Assembly: GCA_028877195.1 (NCBI GenBank) | Contig: JAPPIL010000179.1 | Span: 1-8,040 of the forward strand | Length of the DNA: 8,040 nt | Source of the DNA: Pseudomonadota bacterium | Lineage (GTDB): Bacteria > Bdellovibrionota_B > Oligoflexia > Oligoflexales > JAPPIL01 | Reading direction: 5' to 3' | Shown here: one piece after another, positions 7,511-8,040 of the stretch | How positions within the stretch are numbered: the stretch's first letter is position 1 | Layout: every line of letters begins with the position of its first letter | Translations under genes and position numbers: made by a program | The notes under the pieces: model-generated | Seen by the model: the letters and a program-made list of their open reading frames with translations, nothing else | What the model was told of the DNA's origin: nothing | Databases searched by the model: none

Positions 7511-7534
7511 CATGCCATGCGAGGATATGGCATG
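7511..7534 (+). promoter_or_regulatory. Hairpin over the start of the nuclease relic
   Basis: CATGCCAT (7511-7518) and ATGGCATG (7527-7534) form a perfect 8-base stem with an 8-base loop. The loop holds the Shine-Dalgarno sequence GAGGA (7521-7525), and the 3' arm ends in the ATG start codon (7532-7534). The start codon would be paired in the mRNA, which could lower translation. The regulatory role is inferred from structure only. Confidence 0.4.
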
Positions 7535-7845
7535 GCGAAGAAGCAACAACAGGGCTTGCACGACAGCTTTTTTAAGCAGATGTTTGAGCAGAAGAAATAT
7601 CTGAAGTAGCAAAAGCTCTAGCACCTTGGTTACCGCAACTATTTGGTAAGGTCTTGAATATACATGATATTATCTCAAGCAAGGCGTGGACAGAGCCAAG
7701 CAGCATTGATATGCTCCTGTATGGCATGAGCAAGGTATGGAATGCGGATGACTTAGCGATTAAACGTTTGTTTGATAAAGCACATGCTCTTGAGCGAGAT
7801 GAAGGGGGATACTTGACTTTGTTGCATAACTACACTTCACGGTAG
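7532..7845 (+). pseudogene. Frameshifted relic starting like an Rpn/PD-(D/E)XK putative transposase nuclease
   Basis: A short frame opens at 7532 (ATG, GAGGA six bases upstream) and reads MAKKQQQGLHDSFFKQMF before stopping at 7607-7609. The HDSFFKQMF start resembles the N-terminus of Rpn-type recombination-promoting nucleases ('HDxFFKxxF'). A second frame, open from 7585 to the stop at 7843-7845, continues with EVAKALAPWLPQLFGKVL and a helical stretch ending LLHNYTSR. Joining them by a single indel near 7585-7606 gives about 104 residues, against roughly 300 for intact Rpn proteins. No PD-(D/E)XK catalytic core is visible, so the relic has also lost its middle or more. The second part alone could be an independent small ORF (TTG start at 7654); I do not recognise it. 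Family membership rests on one short motif and should be treated as tentative. It lies among repeats, consistent with a decaying mobile-gene region. Confidence 0.45.
7814..7832 (+). repeat. 19-base repeat TGACTTTGTTGCATAACTA
   Basis: These 19 bases are the exact reverse complement of 45-63 at the left edge. The core CTTTGTTGCATAA (7817-7829) recurs as a direct repeat at 7922-7934, 105 bases further on. This copy lies within the coding frame of the nuclease relic and lacks the adjacent hairpin seen in the other two copies. Confidence 0.65.
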
Positions 7846-7894
7846 GCACATAACTGCGTTGGCACATACAACTACACAGAATGACTGTTTGTTT

Positions 7895-7914
7895 CAGGGG
7901 GATGCATCCCCCTG
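7895..7914. repeat. Perfect 20-base palindrome
   Basis: CAGGGGGATGCATCCCCCTG is its own reverse complement over all 20 bases and ends 7 bases before the CTTTGTTGCATAA core at 7922. It could extrude a cruciform, form an RNA hairpin with a minimal loop, or bind a dimeric protein. No T run follows, so it is not a standard terminator. Confidence 0.7.
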
Positions 7915-7920
7915 CACCCG

Positions 7921-7976
7921 GCTTTGTTGCATAAGTAATTCCTATTTTTTTATGCGAGAGGCGTTCCCCCTCTCGT
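7921..7976 (+). repeat. End of a dispersed hairpin-bearing element (right copy)
   Basis: CTTTGTTGCATAA (7922-7934) is followed by a T-rich stretch and a hairpin with arms 7954-7961 and 7969-7976 and loop CGTTCCC, the complement of the loop in the left copy. The stem is 8 pairs (one G-T) against 9 on the left. The two copies are inverted with respect to each other and face outwards. GG before CTTTG makes the outer end GGCTTTGTTGCATAA, which resembles, from memory, IS5-family terminal repeats. Any transposase would lie beyond the right edge. Confidence 0.6.
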
Positions 7977-8040
7977 GCTCTCCCCCTTGTTCACAAACAT
8001 ATGCTGGTTTGAATCAGGAACAAATTTTTTCGTTCTCACG

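Larger units (their letters stand above)
7846..8040. other. Gene-free tail with short repeats
   Basis: No supportable gene follows the relic. Within the whole 7392-8040 stretch I see the ftsZ terminator, the relic and the repeats listed separately. GGCACATA occurs twice here (7845-7852 and 7861-7868). On the minus strand a 29-codon frame is open from the right edge to a stop at 7950-7952. It runs through the hairpin and is not conserved in frame with the left copy, so I do not call it as a gene. Confidence 0.5.

Noticed and set aside
6865..7575. A 236-codon open frame on the + strand overlapping the end of ftsZ.
   Set aside because: It runs through the FtsZ linker in another frame. Its length comes from the biased Pro/Gln/Ser/Thr codons, and the product is Arg/His/Leu-rich low-complexity sequence with no motif. 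The FtsZ frame continues to a recognisable C-terminal peptide.
7950..8040. Minus-strand frame of 29 codons open to the right edge and ending at 7950.
   Set aside because: It runs through the element hairpin. Compared with the left copy, the paired indels in the stem shift the reading frame, so structure rather than protein is conserved. It could still be the end of a gene lying outside the window.
1..8040. A CRISPR array, tRNA or rRNA gene.
   Set aside because: No regularly spaced repeats, no tRNA cloverleaf or TTCGA-type T-loop in a suitable context, and no rRNA-like conserved stretch were seen.

Overview
The window looks like chromosomal DNA of a Gram-negative bacterium of roughly balanced base composition. 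Three things point that way: a lipobox-type lipoprotein signal, a secreted protein ending in the C-terminal Phe typical of outer-membrane beta-barrels, and an FtsZ of proteobacterial type. The FtsZ N-terminus (glycine-rich T1 loop, 'NTD' strand end, 'FEGKRR' segment) and the SH3-like basic segment of the barrel-like protein remind me most of deltaproteobacterial or Bdellovibrionota lineages. This is an impression from memory, not a database result. All intact genes are on the + strand.

Layout. Positions 1-60 are the end of a repeated hairpin-bearing element. It is followed after only 24 bases by a three-gene overlapping operon: a MoxR-family AAA+ ATPase (85-1083), a DUF58 protein (1064-1900) and a BatA-like membrane protein with a von Willebrand A domain (1894-3498). 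A 103-base gap with -10-like sequences leads to an unrecognised lipoprotein (3602-4630). Its end overlaps the start of a secreted, probably outer-membrane, barrel-like protein (4608-5735). A 192-base gap carries a candidate promoter and a good ribosome binding site for ftsZ (5928-7391), which is followed by a probable intrinsic terminator (7424-7460). The last 650 bases hold no intact gene. They contain a frameshifted relic that starts like an Rpn/PD-(D/E)XK 'putative transposase' nuclease (7532-7845), several short repeats, a perfect 20-base palindrome and, at 7921-7976, a second inverted copy of the left-edge element.

How the genes fit together. MoxR, DUF58 and vWA proteins form a widespread module in which the MoxR ATPase is thought to remodel or chaperone vWA-containing partners at the membrane. 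The lipoprotein and barrel-like protein look like a co-translated envelope pair of unknown function. ftsZ stands alone as its own transcription unit, away from ftsA, ftsQ and mur genes. The most unusual feature is that the whole block, including the essential ftsZ, lies between inverted copies of the same short hairpin element, with a 19-base exact inverted repeat as well. This arrangement could allow inversion or mobilisation, or it may simply mark two independent insertions.
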